This document shows, one piece after another, positions 8,410-16,420 of a stretch of DNA of 64,000 bases (positions are counted from its first letter, which is position 1; every line of letters begins with the position of its first letter). This DNA comes from SpSt-583 sp034434015 (GTDB taxonomy: Bacteria > Chloroflexota > Anaerolineae > Anaerolineales > UBA6663), in contig DAOUAB010000229.1 of NCBI GenBank assembly GCA_034434015.1, positions 29,707 to 93,706 of the forward strand. Reading direction: 5' to 3'. The translations under genes were made by a program, and so were the position numbers. The notes beneath the pieces are model-generated. The model did not search any database, was not told where the DNA came from, and worked only from the letters and a program-made list of their open reading frames with translations.

Positions 8410-9048
8410 ATGCGCAAAATACTTTCCGTTGGTCTTGTGGCAGCGTTGGCCCTCGTGCTGACTGGCGCGTTCTTTTTTGCCGGGGTGGCCCTGGCCCAAT
8501 CGCGTGGATCGGTCGCAGTCCCAACCCCCATGTCACCCGGCGCGTATATCAACCCCAATCCCGGCAACACAGGGGGTGATCCGTGGGGTTGGGGGTCGAG
8601 ATCAGGGATGCGCTGGGGCGGGCCGGGGATGATGAACGGCTGTTGTGGCAATGGCAGCTGGCGTGAAGATTGGGGCGGTTGGGGGATGGGCTCGATGCGA
8701 ATGGGCATGATGCCGATGCATGGGTACTGGGGCCGTTCGACCGCCATCACGTCAACAGTTCCCGCACCGACTACCACATCGGTTTCATTCCAGAAAGACA
8801 TTCAACCGATCTTCGAGGCGCGGTGTGTGGCCTGTCACGGCGGCGCGCGCGGCCTGTACCTGACCGACTACGACAGCGTGCTGCGTGGCAGTACGAATGG
8901 GCCGGTCATCCTTCCGGGTGACCCGGTTGGCAGTCGCCTGATTCAGTATGTCGCCAGCGGCTATATGCCCTATGGCGGCCCGTCGCTGACCCAGGCGCAG
9001 ATTCAGACACTCGTGAACTGGGTGGCAGCCGGCGCGCCCAACAACTGA
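8410..9048 (+). CDS. exported c-type cytochrome with Met/Gly/Trp-rich N-terminal region
   Basis: 212 residues behind a good Shine-Dalgarno (GGAGG, 8399-8403). A signal peptide (about residues 1-28) is followed by a low-complexity part rich in Gly, Trp and Met, including a Met cluster around residues 95-108 (MGSMRMGMMPMHG). The C-terminal 85 residues form a cytochrome-c-like domain with RCVACHGG, a CxxCH haem attachment motif, and a downstream MPYGG that may supply the axial Met, resembling the small cytochromes of planctomycete-type secreted proteins. First gene of a run that ends in a two-component system. Electron transfer outside the cell is inferred; the Met cluster suggests copper or silver contact. 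Confidence 0.78.
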   Translation: MRKILSVGLVAALALVLTGAFFFAGVALAQSRGSVAVPTPMSPGAYINPNPGNTGGDPWGWGSRSGMRWGGPGMMNGCCGNGSWREDWGGWGMGSMRMGMMPMHGYWGRSTAITSTVPAPTTTSVSFQKDIQPIFEARCVACHGGARGLYLTDYDSVLRGSTNGPVILPGDPVGSRLIQYVASGYMPYGGPSLTQAQIQTLVNWVAAGAPNN

Positions 9049-9063
9049 AACGGAATAAGCGCG

Positions 9064-10026
9064 ATGAACCGCACCACTATCTTCAGAGTGTTGGGCTTTG
9101 TCGTTGGCGGCGTCGTGCTGGCGTCTGCCGGGTTAGCGTCGGGGATGGCGTTAGCTCCAGCGAGGCGGGCGGCTATTGTGGTCGAGCCGTTGTCCACAGC
9201 CTCACCGTTGACCAGCGCCGATTTGCCATCTCAAACCACCACACTGTTGCCGCTGGCTGCGGACAATGGCCCGATTGCCCCCAGCTCTGCGACGCCGCCG
9301 CAACCTGACGGATGGCCGGGTGGCTACGGCGGCTGGACCGGCAGCATGGGAAACAGGGGTTGGGACGACTGGGAGATGAGGCCTGGCATGTCCCCACAGT
9401 ACAACGCTGCGCCCGGTTATAGTATGCCCGGTGCGATGAATGGGAACTGGGGGATGCGGGGCGGCATGATGAACGATGGTTGGGGGATGGGCGGATATAG
9501 AGGGAACAATAGCTATCGTGACCACTCTCAGACGCTTCCCAGCACGGCTCAGCCCATCGCTTCTCTGGACGCCGCCGCGCAAGCCGTGCGGGCTTATCTG
9601 GTCGCGTTCAACAACCCCGATCTGTCGCTGGCCGAAGTGATCCGGTTTGGCGATGGATACTATGCACGCGTTCGCGAGCAGAGCACCGGCCGCCACGCAT
9701 TTGCCCTGATGGTTGACCCGGCCACCGGACAGGTCTGGCCCGAGCCGGGCCCCAACGTCAGTTGGAACTCTCGTTATGGTCAGGGAGCAGCCAGGGAGAT
9801 GACCGTTACGGCTGAGCAGGCGAGACAAATCGCCCAGGCTTCGCTCGACCTCAATGTGCCCGGCGCGACGGCTGGCGACCCGCTGACCTTCTACGGCTAC
9901 TACACTTTCGATGTCTGGCAGGCCGATCAGATCATCGGGATGGTCAGCGTCAGCGGCCTAACGGGCGAGGTCTGGTATCACAAACAATACGGCCCCTACA
10001 TAGATCAGCTAATTCTTATACCGTAG
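9064..10026 (+). CDS. exported Met/Gly/Trp-rich protein with PepSY-like repeats
   Basis: 320 residues. A signal peptide is followed by a long Gly/Trp/Met/Asn-rich region (about residues 80-155) with several GMRGGMM- and GWGMGG-like stretches. The C-terminal half (from about residue 170) looks like two PepSY-type units: each has a DAAAQAVRAYL- or TAEQARQIAQASL-like helix followed by a beta hairpin and a D-x-x-TGQVW or LTGEVW turn. No enzymatic motif is visible. It shares the unusual composition of the preceding cytochrome and of the sensor loop of the downstream kinase, so a common extracytoplasmic metal-related role is proposed; this is inference. Confidence 0.6.
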   Translation: MNRTTIFRVLGFVVGGVVLASAGLASGMALAPARRAAIVVEPLSTASPLTSADLPSQTTTLLPLAADNGPIAPSSATPPQPDGWPGGYGGWTGSMGNRGWDDWEMRPGMSPQYNAAPGYSMPGAMNGNWGMRGGMMNDGWGMGGYRGNNSYRDHSQTLPSTAQPIASLDAAAQAVRAYLVAFNNPDLSLAEVIRFGDGYYARVREQSTGRHAFALMVDPATGQVWPEPGPNVSWNSRYGQGAAREMTVTAEQARQIAQASLDLNVPGATAGDPLTFYGYYTFDVWQADQIIGMVSVSGLTGEVWYHKQYGPYIDQLILIP

Positions 10027-10058
10027 GTCGAACGAAAACTTACCTCGGAGAATAGATC

Positions 10059-10481
10059 ATGAAAAACATGAACTGGACGCGTGGGCTGGTGATTGGTGGG
10101 ATAACCCTGCTGGCGCTCGCGCTCGGGGCGAATCTGCTGGTCCCCCTGCTCTGGGGACGAGCAGGCGGCTGGGGCTATAATGGCTGCGGCTGGAATGGCC
10201 TGGGGATGACCCTGGTGCCCGGAGCAGGTCTGGGCGGCTGGGGCGGCCCTGGCATGATGGGCATCAACCCCGTTGGCTGGATCGGCATGATCCTCATGGG
10301 GCTGTTCCCACTGGGCCTGCTCGTGGTGCTCGTCGCCGGCGGCGTGTGGCGGGTGCAGGCTCTGACGCGCAACACTGTCCCGCTCACCGCCGCCGGACCG
10401 TCACGCGCCTGTCCCAATTGCGGCCAGCCAGCCCAGACGGATTGGCGCAACTGTCCGCACTGCGGCGCGCAGCTTGCCTGA
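10059..10481 (+). CDS. small membrane protein with C-terminal zinc ribbon
   Basis: 140 residues; start 10059 has CGGAG 8 bases upstream. Two membrane helices (about residues 7-30 and 70-97) flank a Gly/Trp-rich loop with GPGMMG. The cytoplasmic tail ends in a zinc ribbon with CPNCGQ and CPHCGAQLA spaced 14 residues apart (two CxxC pairs). It closes the Met-rich gene group and is followed by a hairpin terminator before the response regulator. Function unknown; the same Met/Gly/Trp flavour links it to the two exported proteins upstream. Confidence 0.65.
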   Translation: MKNMNWTRGLVIGGITLLALALGANLLVPLLWGRAGGWGYNGCGWNGLGMTLVPGAGLGGWGGPGMMGINPVGWIGMILMGLFPLGLLVVLVAGGVWRVQALTRNTVPLTAAGPSRACPNCGQPAQTDWRNCPHCGAQLA

Positions 10482-10498
10482 TCCGATCATTCAGACGT

Positions 10499-10526
10499 GG
10501 GGCGTTCGCACAGCGTGCGACGCCCC
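10499..10526 (+). terminator. hairpin between the Met-rich genes and the two-component system
   Basis: GGGGCGT and CGCAC on the left pair with GTGCG and ACGCCCC on the right, with a 3-base loop and one bulged T. No strong T-tract follows, so it could attenuate rather than fully terminate. Its position argues against the ATG at 10474 as the regulator's start. Confidence 0.5.
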
Positions 10527-10545
10527 TGCGTTGCGTTATACGGCC

Positions 10546-11232
10546 GTGGCGAAGAAGATTCTGATCATCGAAGATGAAGCGAAGATCATGCGTACCGTGC
10601 GGCTCTATCTGGAGCAGGCCGGATATAGCGTCGTGTGGGCCACCGATGGCGCACAAGGGCTGGCCGCCTTCCGCCATGAGAAGCCGGCGCTGGTATTGCT
10701 CGACCTGAACCTGCCGGGTGAGCAGGATGGTCTGGATGTGTGCCGGACACTTCGGCGCGACTCCAACGTGCCCATCATCATGCTCACCGCCCGGAGCGAA
10801 GAAGTGGACCGGCTCATTGGACTCGAACTGGGCGCCGACGACTACATCCCCAAGCCGTTCTCGCCGCGCGAAGTCGTGGCCCGGGTGCGCGCCGTTCTGC
10901 GCCGCGCCGAACAACCCGGGGCGCCCCCAGAGTTCATCGAAGCCTCTGATATCCGCCTAGACCTTCAACGGCACACCGTCACCGTTTCCGGCAAACCGGT
11001 CGAGTTGACCCCCAACGAGTTCGATCTGCTGGTGGCCTTCGTGCGCTATCCGGGACGAGTCTATACGCGTGCCCAACTGCTCGAACAAGCGCAGGGGCCA
11101 ACGTATGAAGGCTATGAGCGCACCATTGACCAGCACGTGAAGAATCTGCGGCAGAAGATCGAACCCGATCCACGCGAGCCGCGCTACCTTCTTACCGTGT
11201 ATGGCGTCGGCTACAAGTTTGCGGAGGCGTGA
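10546..11232 (+). CDS. OmpR/PhoB-family response regulator
   Basis: About 228 residues from GTG 10546. The receiver domain shows the acidic pair E9/D10, the phospho-acceptor D53 in LLDLNLPG, the T of MLTA and the K of PKPFSPRE. The C-terminal winged-helix domain has LTPNEFDLLVAFVRYPG and an RTIDQHVKNLRQKIEPD recognition segment. A longer form starting at 10474 is possible but would run through the 10499-10526 hairpin. No clear Shine-Dalgarno precedes either start. The sensor kinase gene begins 3 bases after its stop. It probably controls the upstream Met-rich genes in response to a metal sensed by the kinase; this is inferred. Confidence 0.9.
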   Translation: MAKKILIIEDEAKIMRTVRLYLEQAGYSVVWATDGAQGLAAFRHEKPALVLLDLNLPGEQDGLDVCRTLRRDSNVPIIMLTARSEEVDRLIGLELGADDYIPKPFSPREVVARVRAVLRRAEQPGAPPEFIEASDIRLDLQRHTVTVSGKPVELTPNEFDLLVAFVRYPGRVYTRAQLLEQAQGPTYEGYERTIDQHVKNLRQKIEPDPREPRYLLTVYGVGYKFAEA

Positions 11233-11234
11233 GG

Positions 11235-12713
11235 ATGACGCGCAGTTTGTGGATCAAGCTGATGGGGGCGTTTGCGCTGGTCATCGTCGTCGGTACCGGC
11301 ATGGTCGTCTTCCTGGTCAGCCGGGCGACGACCGGGCAGTTTGAGTTGTACGTGACCCAGAGCGGACGTCAGTGGGCGGCCTGGCTGGCCCCGGCGCTGG
11401 CCGGCTACTACGCGCGTTCCGGTTCGTGGAGTGGCGTTGAAACGGTTTTGCAGAATCCGTGGGCGGCTGGCGGCACAGGCGGAGAGGGCTGGATGGGGGA
11501 CATGATGGGGGACGGCATGGACATGATGGAAGGCATGGGGGGATGGTGGAATGAGCCCGGCATGATGAGCGATAACATGTGGGCCGCCTCCGGCAACCGG
11601 TTGATTCTTACCGACGCCGAGGCGTTGGTGGTGGCGGACACGGCCGGGGCGCTGGTCGGAACCCGTTTGCCGGCCGACGACGTTGCGCGGGGGATGCCGA
11701 TCACGGTCGAGCAACGGCGCGTCGGCACGTTGATCGTCACGCCGTTCGACGCGCCCGCCACACCGGCCGGTGATTTTCTTGGCGCAGTCAATCGCTCCGT
11801 ATTGTGGGCCGGCCTGGCGGCGGGCGGTGTCGCGCTGGTAATGGGATCTATTCTCTTCTTTCAGATCATCCGACCTTTGCGCAGTCTGTCCGCCGCCGCG
11901 CGTGGCATTACCCAGGGTGATCTGAGTCGGCGCGCGTGGGTCGGCGACAAAGACGAGGTCGGGCAGGTCGCCCTCACCTTCAACCAGATGGCCGAGACCC
12001 TGCAAGGCTACGCCGTCGAGCGCCGCAACATGATCGCCGACATTGCCCACGAACTGCGCACCCCGCTGTCGGTGATGCAGAGCAACCTGGAGGCGATGCT
12101 CGACGGCGTGCTGCCGGCCAGTTCAGAAGAGTTGGCCTCCCTCCACCAGGAAGCCTTGCTCCTCAACCGGCTGATCGGCGACCTGCGCACGCTGTCCCTG
12201 GCGGAGGCCAGGCAGCTGCGCTTGGAAAAGCGCCCGGTGGATGTGGGCGCGCTGGTTCAGCAGGTGACAGATCGATTGCGTCTGCGCGCCGGCGAGAAGG
12301 GCATCACGCTGGCGACCGAGGTAGCGCCGGGACTACCCGAAATCCAGGCCGATCCTGAGCGGCTGGCACAGGCCCTGGGCAACCTGGTGGACAACGCGCT
12401 GCGCTACACGCGGGCGGGCACCTGCGTCGCTGTCGAGGCCCGGCCTGCGCCCGGCGGCGTCGAGCTGGCCGTCCGTGACGAAGGACCAGGCCTTCTGGCG
12501 GAGGATCTCCCCCACGTCTTCAACCGATTCTGGCGGGCTGAGAAGTCGCGAAACCGGGCGACGGGCGGCTCCGGCCTGGGTCTCGCCATTGTCCGGCAGC
12601 TTGCCGAGGCGCACGGGGGCCAGGCAATGGTGGAGAGCCCAACGGCCCACCCGACCGGCCCAGCCCGCGGCGCACGCTTCTCACTGCGCCTGCCGGCTGG
12701 GCGGAGCGCCTGA
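11235..12713 (+). CDS. sensor histidine kinase with Met-rich extracellular loop
   Basis: 492 residues. Two membrane helices (about 9-29 and 187-210) enclose an outer domain of about 155 residues. Within it, residues 87-115 hold ten methionines (M87, 90, 91, 95, 97, 98, 101, 110, 111, 115) plus Trp pairs. Then come HAMP, a HisKA domain with the phospho-accepting H272 in AHELRTPLS, and an ATPase domain with N-box GNLVDNALRYT and G-boxes DEGPGL and GSGLGLAI. ATG 11235 is preferred over GTG 11229 because GGAGG lies at 11223-11227. Met clusters bind Cu(I) or Ag(I) in other proteins, so copper or silver sensing is proposed from composition and from the matching Met-rich genes upstream. Confidence 0.9.
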   Translation: MTRSLWIKLMGAFALVIVVGTGMVVFLVSRATTGQFELYVTQSGRQWAAWLAPALAGYYARSGSWSGVETVLQNPWAAGGTGGEGWMGDMMGDGMDMMEGMGGWWNEPGMMSDNMWAASGNRLILTDAEALVVADTAGALVGTRLPADDVARGMPITVEQRRVGTLIVTPFDAPATPAGDFLGAVNRSVLWAGLAAGGVALVMGSILFFQIIRPLRSLSAAARGITQGDLSRRAWVGDKDEVGQVALTFNQMAETLQGYAVERRNMIADIAHELRTPLSVMQSNLEAMLDGVLPASSEELASLHQEALLLNRLIGDLRTLSLAEARQLRLEKRPVDVGALVQQVTDRLRLRAGEKGITLATEVAPGLPEIQADPERLAQALGNLVDNALRYTRAGTCVAVEARPAPGGVELAVRDEGPGLLAEDLPHVFNRFWRAEKSRNRATGGSGLGLAIVRQLAEAHGGQAMVESPTAHPTGPARGARFSLRLPAGRSA

Positions 12714-12778
12714 AGCCGCCTGGCCGTATCAAAACCGGCGTTTCCCCCGTTAATCACGGCGGTAGAAAGGTCAACCAC

Positions 12779-13333
12779 TTGGATTCCTGCGAATCCGATC
12801 TCATTCAGCGCGCCCGGCACGGTGATCCGGACGCACTGGTCGCGCTTTACGAACGCCATCAACCATCGGTGTTCACCTATGTCTATTACCGCGTGGGCGA
12901 TCAGGTCGCAGCGGAGGACCTGACCGCTGAAGTATTCGCACGCATGGTCAAGAAGGTGGGGGACTATACCGACTGTGGCCGTCCGATCCTGGCCTGGCTG
13001 TATACCATCGCCCGCAATCTGATCGCGGACCACTACCGCGTCCGGAACGCGGTTGCGCCCGTGCCGCTAGAAGAAGCCCTGGTCGCCGGCGAGACCGGAC
13101 ATCCCGCCATTGTGGCCGAGTATCACCTGGCGCAGGAGTGCCTGGCGAAGGCGCTGCGCTGGCTGACTGAGGAGCAGCGTCAATTGATCATGCTCCGCTT
13201 CGTCGAGGACCGTGAGGTCGAGGAAGTCGCCGCCATTATGGGGAAGAATGAGCGCGCCATTCGCTCCCTTCAACATCGGGCACTGGCCGCCCTCCACCGC
13301 GCCGTCGTGAAGGAAGGTTGCTATGAGCCCTGA
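12779..13333 (+). CDS. ECF-family RNA polymerase sigma factor
   Basis: 184 residues. Region 2 includes DALVALYERHQPSVFTYVYYRVGD and the AEDLTAEVFARM segment, followed by ILAWLYTIARNLIADHYR; region 4 contains LTEEQRQLIMLRFVEDREVEEVAAIMG and a final helix IRSLQHRALAAL, typical of ECF sigma factors. Translation appears to begin at TTG 12779. The next gene overlaps by 11 bases and encodes a membrane protein of the kind that accompanies these sigma factors. It lies directly after a two-component system but is separated by 65 bases and may have its own promoter. Confidence 0.88.
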   Translation: MDSCESDLIQRARHGDPDALVALYERHQPSVFTYVYYRVGDQVAAEDLTAEVFARMVKKVGDYTDCGRPILAWLYTIARNLIADHYRVRNAVAPVPLEEALVAGETGHPAIVAEYHLAQECLAKALRWLTEEQRQLIMLRFVEDREVEEVAAIMGKNERAIRSLQHRALAALHRAVVKEGCYEP

Positions 13334-14495
13334 CTTCGATCTGGTTCTGGACGAGTGCCTGGGCCGGCTGCGCGCCGGGGAAAGCGGCGAGGCCTGCCTG
13401 GCCCATCACCCCGCCGAGGCGGGACGACTGCGCCCGCTCCTTTCCACGGCTACCTGGGTGCGGCGCTTGCCCGCCCCTCGCTCCAGCCCGGAGGCGCTCA
13501 TCGCCGGGCGGGAACGCCTGCTGGCGGCTGCGCGCGTTTACCAGCCCCCTGAAGCAGGGGTGGTTCGTCCCGTATCATCCGAGCTCCTTTCCCGTTATTC
13601 AGTGCGGATTGTCACCGCACTGCGCGATCTGTTGATCGGAAAGGAGACCAGAGGAATGAAACTCGTATTGCGCGTGGCGCTTAACTTGATGGTAGTCATC
13701 GTCGTCACAAGCGTTCTGACCATCACCGCCTCAGCCAATAGCCTGCCGGGCGACGCCCTGTATGGCGTCAAGCGTACCTGGGAGGAGGTGCGCCTGGGTC
13801 TGACACTTGATCCACAGGCTCGCAGCGCTATCGAGCGCCAGTACGCGGCGGAACGGCAGGAAGAGATTCGCACGCTTGTGGGCCTCGGCCGTGAAGTGGC
13901 CCTTGAGTTGGAGGGACGCCTGGAAGCGCTGGAGCCAGGGCGGTGGATCGTGAGCGGACTGGCCCTGCAGGTGAACGACCAGACGGTGGTCGAAGGCACA
14001 CCGACTGTGGGGCTGATTGTCCAAGCGCATGTCCGCGTGCAGGGCAATGGCGGGCTGCTGGCCCTGCGGTTGAAGGTGATGACCCATACGGGCGCGCCGA
14101 TTGTCCCAGTGCCGGAGCGCTCTTCCACGCCGCGCGGCGCGTCCAGCCCGGCCAATCATGGGAACGCGCCGACTGACGACACACCGTGGCCGACACCCGA
14201 GATGAGCCATACGCCGCAGCACAGGGCGCAACCGACAGCCGAGCACACGCAAATGCCGGGCCATACGCCGGAGCATACACCCTGGGCAACACCCATCTCG
14301 ACCCATACACCGGAGTACATGCCGCCAGCCCACACCCCCGAGCACACACCCTGGGCAACGCAAATGCCAGAGCACACCCCGGACCACGATCCCGAGCATA
14401 AGCTTTTGCCTTCAGCCACGCAGATGTCTGTCCACTCCCCAGAGCATCCCCCGGAGCACATGCCCGGCGCGACCGAGCCGCACGACGGGCCGTGA
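13323..14495 (+). CDS. membrane protein of DUF5667 type, putative anti-sigma partner, with His/Thr/Pro-rich tail
   Basis: 390 residues. The cytoplasmic N-terminus (about 1-110) has the acidic, Leu-rich look of sigma-associated proteins. One membrane helix spans about residues 112-136. The outer part begins NSLPGDALYGVKRTWEEVRL, the DUF5667 signature, and continues through a helical and a beta region. From about residue 285 the chain becomes a repetitive tail rich in His, Thr, Pro, Met and Glu with HTPEHTPWAT occurring twice. It overlaps the sigma gene by 11 bases, supporting an anti-sigma role. The His/Met-rich outer tail could chelate divalent or monovalent metals; that is inference. An internal ATG at 13656 could give a shorter form lacking the cytoplasmic part. 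Confidence 0.75.
   Translation: MSPDFDLVLDECLGRLRAGESGEACLAHHPAEAGRLRPLLSTATWVRRLPAPRSSPEALIAGRERLLAAARVYQPPEAGVVRPVSSELLSRYSVRIVTALRDLLIGKETRGMKLVLRVALNLMVVIVVTSVLTITASANSLPGDALYGVKRTWEEVRLGLTLDPQARSAIERQYAAERQEEIRTLVGLGREVALELEGRLEALEPGRWIVSGLALQVNDQTVVEGTPTVGLIVQAHVRVQGNGGLLALRLKVMTHTGAPIVPVPERSSTPRGASSPANHGNAPTDDTPWPTPEMSHTPQHRAQPTAEHTQMPGHTPEHTPWATPISTHTPEYMPPAHTPEHTPWATQMPEHTPDHDPEHKLLPSATQMSVHSPEHPPEHMPGATEPHDGP
14262..14360 (+). repeat. in-frame 30-bp direct repeat encoding HTPEHTPWAT
   Basis: Two copies, at 14262-14291 and 14331-14360, 69 bases apart, encode the same ten residues with different codons at several positions. This suggests selection at the protein level rather than a recent duplication. 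Confidence 0.8.
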
Positions 14496-14520
14496 CTCTT
14501 GATCGGCATCTGGTCATCTT

Positions 14521-14544
14521 TATCGGCGCCACATGGCGCCGATA
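14521..14544 (+). terminator. terminator hairpin after the sigma/anti-sigma pair
   Basis: A perfect 10-bp stem, TATCGGCGCC paired with GGCGCCGATA, encloses a 4-base loop and is followed by GTGTTT. It lies 26 bases beyond the stop at 14495. Confidence 0.75.
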
Positions 14545-14602
14545 GTGTTTAACGGCTGATTGGCGTGGGTGGCCTCTGTACAATACTCGTCAGCCATGCT
14601 AA

Positions 14603-14632
14603 TATATCATCAATCTCTGATGCAATGATATA
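14603..14632. promoter_or_regulatory. ArsR/SmtB-type operator upstream of the first CmtR-like gene
   Basis: An interrupted palindrome with arms TATATCAT (14603-14610) and ATGATATA (14625-14632), the layout of ArsR/SmtB-family operators, in an AT-rich island just before the Shine-Dalgarno of the regulator gene. The left arm TATATCATCA recurs exactly at 15878-15887 before the LspA gene, which points to a shared regulator. Confidence 0.65.
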
Positions 14633-14643
14633 AGGAGCGCCAG

Positions 14644-15066
14644 ATGTTGTTGACGGCAGATAAGACGGGTCTGGAAGTCAAGGCCAAACTCTTTCGGGGG
14701 TTCGGAGATCCCTCGCGCCTGGGCATCCTGGATGCCCTGCGCAGCGGGCCGCTGACCGTGAGCGAGATCGTCGAGGCCACCGGCCTCTCCCAATCCAATG
14801 TCTCTAATCACCTGGGCTGTCTGCGCGACTGTGGGCTGGTGATAGCTGAACAAGAGGGCCGCTACGTCACTTACCATCTGAGCGATGACCGCGTGGGTGA
14901 ACTATTGGCTCTGACCGAGTCGCTCCTGGCGGATGTGGCGCGCGGTGTCTACGAATGCACCCGCTACAACATCCGGGCTGCGGAATCTCAGCCGACCCAG
15001 GCATCCAGAGTTCATACGGGTCGGCGGATCCCGCGCCGGGCACTTCGCGGACGGGCACGCGCCTGA
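14644..15066 (+). CDS. ArsR-family metal sensor, CmtR-like (Cd/Pb type)
   Basis: 140 residues; AAGGAG precedes ATG 14644. Winged-helix fold with GDPSRLGILDALRSGPLTV and the recognition region TGLSQSNVSNHLGCLRDCGLV. Cysteines C59 and C63 in CLRDC correspond to C57/C61 of Mycobacterium CmtR, and C105 in GVYECTRYN corresponds to its C102, the three ligands for Cd(II)/Pb(II). The tail after residue 112 is basic and Arg-rich and differs from the second copy at 20625. It should repress the efflux island and release DNA on metal binding; an operator-like palindrome lies just upstream. Metal specificity is inferred from the cysteine pattern only. Confidence 0.85.
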   Translation: MLLTADKTGLEVKAKLFRGFGDPSRLGILDALRSGPLTVSEIVEATGLSQSNVSNHLGCLRDCGLVIAEQEGRYVTYHLSDDRVGELLALTESLLADVARGVYECTRYNIRAAESQPTQASRVHTGRRIPRRALRGRARA

Positions 15067-15088
15067 CGCGCGCACGGTTACGAACTGC

Positions 15089-15844
15089 ATGAGCACTCCG
15101 CTTGAGATGTCACCGTCCCGCCGCAACGCCATTGTCGCCAACCGGCTGGTGTTAGGGCTCAGCCGCAATTGGGTGGCAACCTTTATCACGTTCTTCGGGA
15201 TATTTATCACCCTCCCGTGGCTGGCGCCGGTATTCATGAAGGTGGGCGCAACCGGCCTGGCGCGCGCGATCTACTTCATTTATTCCTTCGAGTGTCACCA
15301 ACTGCCTGAGCGAGCCTACTACTTATTCGGCATGAAATCCATGTACTCGCTGGCCGAGATTCAGGCAGCCTGGCAGCCAACCAATAATCCCCTCCTCCTG
15401 CGCCAGTTCATCGGCAATCAGCAGTTAGGTTACAAGGTGGCGTGGTGTGACCGGACGACTGCGATGTATGGCGCGATTTGGCTCCTGATACTCGTCTGGC
15501 GGCCTTTGAGCAAACGGCTGCGCCCGCTGCCGCTGTGGGCTTTTGCCCTGCTCACCTTCCCCATTGCCATAGACGGCGGCACCCACTTTATTAGTGACCT
15601 GATGGGACTTGGAGTTGGGTTCCGCGAAACGAACGTCTGGCTGGCGGCGCTGACGGCGAATGCCTTTCCGCTTTGGTTTTATGCTACCGACGTCATCGGC
15701 TCGTTCAATTGGTGGATGCGGTTGCTGACCGGCTTCCTGTTCGGCCTTGGCCTGGTCTGGCTGGCCTACCCTCAAGCCGAAATCTTCTTTGCTGAAGCGG
15801 CGGCCCGGATCGACATGAAGTTGCGGATGGCAGGCGTGCGTTGA
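15089..15844 (+). CDS. DUF2085-type integral membrane protein
   Basis: 251 residues from ATG 15089; no clear Shine-Dalgarno, and ATG 15107 is an alternative. About five membrane helices. The FECHQLPERAYYLFG segment followed later by KVAWCDRTTAMYGAIWL matches the DUF2085 pattern (CHQ... then C-R-T in a membrane setting), and PIAIDGGTHFISDLMGLG... is the conserved final block. The His, Cys and Asp residues near the membrane face look like potential metal or catalytic ligands. It lies between a CmtR-like repressor and an LspA gene in the efflux island. The biochemical role of this family is not known to me; a part in envelope lipid or metal handling would fit the context. Confidence 0.75.
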   Translation: MSTPLEMSPSRRNAIVANRLVLGLSRNWVATFITFFGIFITLPWLAPVFMKVGATGLARAIYFIYSFECHQLPERAYYLFGMKSMYSLAEIQAAWQPTNNPLLLRQFIGNQQLGYKVAWCDRTTAMYGAIWLLILVWRPLSKRLRPLPLWAFALLTFPIAIDGGTHFISDLMGLGVGFRETNVWLAALTANAFPLWFYATDVIGSFNWWMRLLTGFLFGLGLVWLAYPQAEIFFAEAAARIDMKLRMAGVR

Positions 15845-15877
15845 GGATCGTGCGTAGGCCTTTTTATTTTGGTGCGT

Positions 15878-15903
15878 TATATCATCATTTGATAATGTGA
15901 TAA
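15878..15903. promoter_or_regulatory. second CmtR-type operator candidate, upstream of lspA
   Basis: TATATCATCA at 15878-15887 repeats the left arm of the 14603-14632 operator exactly and is followed by TTTGATAATGTGATAA, an imperfect partner arm. The AT-rich block sits 5-30 bases before the lspA start, a position suited to repression. Confidence 0.55.
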
Positions 15904-15907
15904 CTCG

Positions 15908-16420
15908 ATGTTGGCAGGCATGGTAATGGATAGAAAACTCAAAGCCGTTTCAGGAGTGTTACTGGGACTGCTGCTGGCGTTGGTCGCGGACAGCGTGTCC
16001 AAACTCTGGGCGGAGCAAACGCTTCGCCTTCATCGGCCTGTGCCGATATTGGGTGACATGTTCCGTCTCACGCTTAGCTATAACACCGGCGTGGCATTCG
16101 GGCTGTTTGCCAACGGCGGCATCTGGCCGCTCGTCATCACCGGCCTCATCATCATTGGCCTGGCGGTCTGGCTGGTGAACACCCTCCGCAGCGGCGAACA
16201 GACTCGTGCGGCGGCCTGGCCCATCGGGCTGATTCTCGGCGGGGCGATTGCCAACTTCGCCGACCGCCTGCCGGATGGCCGCGTCACCGATTTCCTCGAC
16301 CTGGGCCTCGGCACGGCCCGCTGGCCGACTTTCAACCTGGCGGACAGTTTCATCGTGCTGGGTCTGATCCTTCTGCTCATAGCTGGACGCATTCCGAAAG
16401 CTTCGCCAGACAGCGAATAA
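15908..16420 (+). CDS. lspA: lipoprotein signal peptidase (signal peptidase II)
   Basis: 170 residues with four membrane helices. The LspA signatures are all present: SYNTGVAFG, GGAIANFADRLPDGRVTDFLDL and PTFNLADSFIVLG, the last two carrying the catalytic aspartates. It removes the signal peptide of diacylglyceryl-prolipoproteins. ATG 15908 is listed; ATGs at 15920 and 15926 are alternatives and no strong ribosome site decides. A CmtR-type operator candidate lies immediately upstream. LspA-type peptidases occur in heavy-metal operons elsewhere (PbrC in Pb resistance of Cupriavidus), so this copy may be a metal-island version rather than the housekeeping one. The next gene starts on its stop codon. 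Confidence 0.92.
   Translation: MLAGMVMDRKLKAVSGVLLGLLLALVADSVSKLWAEQTLRLHRPVPILGDMFRLTLSYNTGVAFGLFANGGIWPLVITGLIIIGLAVWLVNTLRSGEQTRAAAWPIGLILGGAIANFADRLPDGRVTDFLDLGLGTARWPTFNLADSFIVLGLILLLIAGRIPKASPDSE

Noticed and set aside
14257..14400. Possible CRISPR-like or tandem DNA repeat
   Set aside because: The periodic sequence is the coding region of a His/Thr/Pro tail with synonymous variation, not identical repeats with spacers.
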